Positions 21,513 to 24,213 of a stretch of 24,213 nucleotides of DNA are shown here, piece after piece. The translations under genes and the position numbers were made by a program. The notes under the pieces were generated by a model, which was not told the origin of the DNA, made no database searches, and saw nothing but the letters and a program-made list of their open reading frames with translations. Origin of the DNA: Clostridiales bacterium UBA1380 (GTDB lineage: Bacteria > Bacillota > Clostridia > Oscillospirales > CAG-272); NCBI GenBank assembly GCA_002305445.1, contig DBRA01000001.1, forward strand, positions 2,267 to 26,479. Direction: 5' to 3'. Every line of letters starts with the position of its first letter. Within the stretch, counting starts at the first letter, position 1.

Positions 21513-23105
21513 TTGTTCAGGACGCTTTACCGAAAATACCGGCCGAAGACGTTCGGCGACGTGACGGGGCAGGAGCACATAACCTCCGTTCTTCGCTGGC
21601 AGGTAGCGAACAACCGCGTAGGACACGCCTATCTTTTCTGCGGGACGCGCGGCACGGGTAAGACGACGTGCGCCAAGATACTCGCACGCGCCGTCAACTG
21701 CGAAAACCCCGCCGACGGCGAGCCGTGCGGAACGTGCGCGAGCTGCCGCGCGATCGATTCCGGCACATCGACCGATGTTATCGAGATCGACGCCGCGTCG
21801 AACAACGGCGTCGAGGACGTCCGCTCGATCATCGACGAGGTCGCATATGCGCCCGCGATGACCAACCGCCGCGTGTATATCGTCGACGAGGTGCATATGC
21901 TGTCGACGAGCGCGTTCAACGCGCTTCTGAAAACGCTCGAGGAGCCGCCGGAGCACGCGCTGTTCATACTCGCGACAACGGAACTTTACAAGCTTCCGGC
22001 GACGATCGTTTCGCGCTGCCAGCGCTACGATTTCCGCCGCCTCACGATAGCGCAGCTTTCGTCGCGGCTTAAATATATAGCGGAGCGCGAAGGCATCGGG
22101 CTGACCGATGACGCCGCGTACCTCTTGTCGAAGCAGGCGGAGGGCGGCATGCGAGACGCGATAGGGCTTTTTGACCTGTGCAGCGCGAACGGCGCAGACG
22201 TCGACACGGCGCGCGTTGTGGAGCTGCTCGGCGCGGGCGATTACGAGTCGTGCGTCAGAGCCGCCGTTGCCGTCGCGAAAAAGGACTACTCGGAGATCTT
22301 CGCGTGCGTCGCCGCCGCGGAGGAGAAGTCGGACATCTCGGCGTACTGGAGCGAGCTTCTGTCGTTCTGGCGCGATATGCTCGTCAGCAAGTGCATTCCC
22401 GGCGCCGACAGGGCTGCCGAGTACCTCGAGCTGTCGCCGGAGAGATGCGCAGCGCTTTACGGTGCGGCGGAGCTTTACACGGTGCCGACGCTGTCGCGCC
22501 ACTGCCGCGTTCTGGACGAGGCTCTCGTCCGCATGCAGCGCTCGCCAAAGTCGAAGCGCGTCATCGCCGAGGTCGCGCTTGTGCGCATGGCTGACGACCG
22601 GCTCGACGATTCGACGGCGGCTCTCGCCGCGCGCATCAGCGCCCTCGAGGACGCGATTGCGGGCGCGCCGCCGAAGACGATCGCGTCATCTGAAATTCGT
22701 CGCGAGCCTGTCGCGGTCGATGCAACCGTTCAAACGGCACCGGCAAACGTGCCGGCAGATAATGTAAAACCGTCCGCACAGCCGTCCGGTACGCCGGATA
22801 ACGGCATACCCGCCTCAAGCAAAGGTATTGCCGTCGCCGCATGGCAGGACGCGCTCGAACGCATTGCGTCGACCGACGCGCGCACAGGCGCGCTGCTCGA
22901 CGGCTCCGAAGCGGTGTACGACAACGCGTCGGGCACGCTCCGCATCAGCACACCGCTGCGCGGCATGGTGCGCATGCTCGACACCGATGCAGTCCGCGAC
23001 GCGATAAAGCGCGCGCTCGCCTCGTGCGGCGCGCCCCTGCCGGACGCGAAGATCGTATTCATACCCGCGCAGAAAAACGAAAAACCGGATTTGCTTGATT
23101 TATAA
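21513..23105 (+). CDS. dnaX: DNA polymerase III subunit gamma/tau
   Basis: A 530-residue clamp-loader ATPase that loads the sliding clamp and couples it to the replicase. Seen: FRTLYRKYRPKTFGDVTGQEH start, Walker A GTRGTGKT (44-51), a zinc site with C63, C72, C75 and C78, IDAASNNGVEDVR, Walker B IVDEVHML, LLKTLEEPPEH, and the SRC sensor (167-169). Domain III follows, then a Pro/Ala-rich linker (about 395-445) and a short C-terminal tau domain. The start is TTG at 21513: the conserved N-terminus begins there and GGGAGG lies about 9 bases upstream. The 24 residues the frame adds upstream run into the SRP terminator. No long A-run suited to a gamma frameshift was seen. Confidence 0.95.
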   Translation: MFRTLYRKYRPKTFGDVTGQEHITSVLRWQVANNRVGHAYLFCGTRGTGKTTCAKILARAVNCENPADGEPCGTCASCRAIDSGTSTDVIEIDAASNNGVEDVRSIIDEVAYAPAMTNRRVYIVDEVHMLSTSAFNALLKTLEEPPEHALFILATTELYKLPATIVSRCQRYDFRRLTIAQLSSRLKYIAEREGIGLTDDAAYLLSKQAEGGMRDAIGLFDLCSANGADVDTARVVELLGAGDYESCVRAAVAVAKKDYSEIFACVAAAEEKSDISAYWSELLSFWRDMLVSKCIPGADRAAEYLELSPERCAALYGAAELYTVPTLSRHCRVLDEALVRMQRSPKSKRVIAEVALVRMADDRLDDSTAALAARISALEDAIAGAPPKTIASSEIRREPVAVDATVQTAPANVPADNVKPSAQPSGTPDNGIPASSKGIAVAAWQDALERIASTDARTGALLDGSEAVYDNASGTLRISTPLRGMVRMLDTDAVRDAIKRALASCGAPLPDAKIVFIPAQKNEKPDLLDL

Positions 23106-23139
23106 TATAAAATAACAGATTAGGAGCGTTTTACGTCAT

Positions 23140-23490
23140 ATGAAAGCACGTCTGCCCAAGGGAGTCGGCGGCGGCCCGCAGAACATGCAGGGCATGATCC
23201 GACAGGCTCAGAAGATGCAGGAGGAGATCGCCGCCAAGCAGGAGGAGCTCAGCGCGCGCGAATACGAGGTCAGCGCGGGCGGCGGCGTTGTCACCGTCAG
23301 AATCAACGGCAAAAAGGAGATACTCTCCATCGACATAAAGCCAGAGATTGTCGATCCCGACGATATCGAAACGCTGTCGGACATTCTTGTCGCCGGCGTC
23401 AACGAGGCGATAAAGAAAGTGGAGAGCGAGAGCGCCGCCGAAATCGAGAAGATCACCGGCTCCCTCCCCGGAGTACCGGGACTGTTCTAA
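23140..23490 (+). CDS. ybaB: YbaB/EbfC family nucleoid-associated protein
   Basis: A 116-residue small DNA-binding protein of the YbaB/EbfC family, which forms dimers that bind DNA. Seen: the family start with MQGMIRQAQKMQEEIAAKQEEL (helix), then YEVSAGGGVVTVRINGKKEI and ILSIDIKPEIVDPDD strands, and the final helix with NEAIKKVESES. It sits between dnaX and recR, as in most bacteria. The Met at 23140 has an AGGAG unusually far upstream (about 14 bases), but no better start is in frame. The recR gene follows after 3 bases. Confidence 0.95.
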   Translation: MKARLPKGVGGGPQNMQGMIRQAQKMQEEIAAKQEELSAREYEVSAGGGVVTVRINGKKEILSIDIKPEIVDPDDIETLSDILVAGVNEAIKKVESESAAEIEKITGSLPGVPGLF

Positions 23491-23493
23491 GCG

Positions 23494-24102
23494 ATGGATT
23501 TCGGCATTGAGCCGCTGGACCGGCTCGTCGAGGAGTTCCGCTCGCTCGACGGCGTCGGAAGAAAAACAGCCGCCCGGCTCGCCTTTTCCGTCCTGTCGAT
23601 GACATACGAGGAGGCCGCGGCCTTCGCCGAAGCCATACTCGCCGTCAAGACGGACGTGCACGCGTGCTCCGTGTGCTGCAACATAACGGCGGGCGATGTC
23701 TGCTCCGTCTGCGCCGACAGAACGCGCGACCGCTCGACCGTCGCCGTCGTCGAGGACGCGCGCGCCGTCGCGGCGATCGAACGCGTGCGCGACTATCACG
23801 GCTTATACCATGTCCTCGGCGGCACACTTTCGCCCGCGAAGGGTGTCGCGCCCGACCGGCTGTCCATACCGAAGCTGCTCGAGCGCGTTGCCGCGCCGGA
23901 CTCGGAGATTAAAGAGATCATCATCGCTACGAACCCCGACATGGAGGGCGAAGCGACGGCGATGTACATCGCACGCGCGCTCGACGGGAGCGGCGTGAAG
24001 GTGACGCGCCTTGCGAACGGCGTCCCCGTCGGCGGCGATCTCGAATATGCCGACTCGCTCACGCTCGCCCGCGCGCTCCAGGGCCGCCGCGAGCTGATAT
24101 GA
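23494..24102 (+). CDS. recR: Recombination mediator RecR
   Basis: A 202-residue protein that works with RecO (and RecF) to load RecA on SSB-coated DNA gaps. Seen: helix-hairpin-helix LDGVGRKTAARLAF (18-31), a C4 zinc finger CSVCCNITAGDVCSVC (C58, C61, C70, C73), a Toprim domain (VAVVEDARAVAAIER, GLYHVLGGTLSP), and the C-terminal ATNPDMEGEATAMYI and GVPVGGDLEYADSLTLARAL blocks. In the Toprim segment the usual Asp of EDPxDV is Ala91. The ATG follows the ybaB stop by 3 bases with no clear ribosome site, so coupled translation is likely. No terminator is evident in the remaining 110 bases. Confidence 0.96.
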   Translation: MDFGIEPLDRLVEEFRSLDGVGRKTAARLAFSVLSMTYEEAAAFAEAILAVKTDVHACSVCCNITAGDVCSVCADRTRDRSTVAVVEDARAVAAIERVRDYHGLYHVLGGTLSPAKGVAPDRLSIPKLLERVAAPDSEIKEIIIATNPDMEGEATAMYIARALDGSGVKVTRLANGVPVGGDLEYADSLTLARALQGRRELI

Positions 24103-24163
24103 TAACGGCCGCTCCTGCGCGGTAAAAAGCGCGTATGAAAACTATCAAGCATCAAGAGACCGC

Positions 24164-24192
24164 TTGCACGGAAATTCTTGTGCGATTATATC
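24164..24192 (+). promoter_or_regulatory. Possible promoter for a gene beyond the right edge
   Basis: TTGCAC (24164-24169), 17 bases, TATATC (24187-24192). GTGCG and CGCAC flank the -10 as a short inverted repeat (24180-24198). It is weak evidence and the target gene is outside the window. Confidence 0.3.
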
Positions 24193-24213
24193 CGCACGAA
24201 ACATAAGCATCCG

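Noticed and set aside
22270..22290. Possible dnaX frameshift site (run of As before GG)
   Set aside because: Only five As; it lacks the A AAA AAG heptamer and a downstream stem was not evident.
24135..24206. 23-codon open frame after recR
   Set aside because: No ribosome site before the ATG, and promoter-like sequence lies inside it.
1..24213. CRISPR array, insertion sequence, prophage or tRNA
   Set aside because: No regularly spaced repeats, transposase or integrase motifs, phage genes or tRNA-like folds were seen on either strand.

Overview
The window looks like chromosomal DNA of an uncultured, fairly GC-rich Clostridia-type Firmicute, possibly from a gut or other anaerobic community. 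The grounds are the order SRP RNA - dnaX - ybaB - recR (the Bacillus/Clostridium arrangement), a yceD-rpmF pair, a long-form hibernation factor, near-consensus TTGACA/TATAAT promoters, strong AGGAGG-type ribosome binding sites, and lipoproteins of Firmicute style. The taxonomic placement is inference. There is no tRNA, rRNA, CRISPR array, insertion sequence or phage gene. Almost all bases are accounted for by 23 protein genes and one RNA gene.

Left part (1-6720): a secreted cohesin-domain protein cut by the window edge, a cytosolic beta-lactamase-fold serine hydrolase, and a two-gene ABC exporter (ATPase overlapping its permease by 4 bases), all on the minus strand. Divergently from the exporter run yceD-rpmF, then a two-gene membrane-protein unit (unknown protein plus YccF). 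The hibernation factor hpf follows on the minus strand, back to back with a 90-residue protein of unknown role.

Middle (6720-14950): the accessory part. A lipoprotein with two tandem beta-sandwich repeats and a Gfo/Idh/MocA oxidoreductase lie on the plus strand. Opposing them are a second, closely related Gfo/Idh/MocA oxidoreductase, an S-adenosylhomocysteine hydrolase (AhcY) and a DHHW-family membrane-anchored protein, and then a LacI-type regulator behind two tandem terminators. The regulator's promoter carries an operator-like inverted repeat whose half-site recurs upstream of the lipoprotein, with a related motif at the first oxidoreductase. I read this as a probable sugar or glycoconjugate locus under LacI control. 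Because AhcY and the oxidoreductases can both work through keto intermediates, a redox-assisted cleavage route is conceivable, but this is a hypothesis only.

Right part (14950-24213): minus-strand genes for a cysteine desulfurase coupled to a PsbP-like lipoprotein, a methionine-gamma-lyase-family (aluminium resistance) PLP protein, xylulokinase and a GT4 glycosyltransferase. The plus-strand information-processing block then closes the window: a large Alu-containing SRP RNA with its own promoter and terminator, dnaX (TTG start), ybaB and recR.
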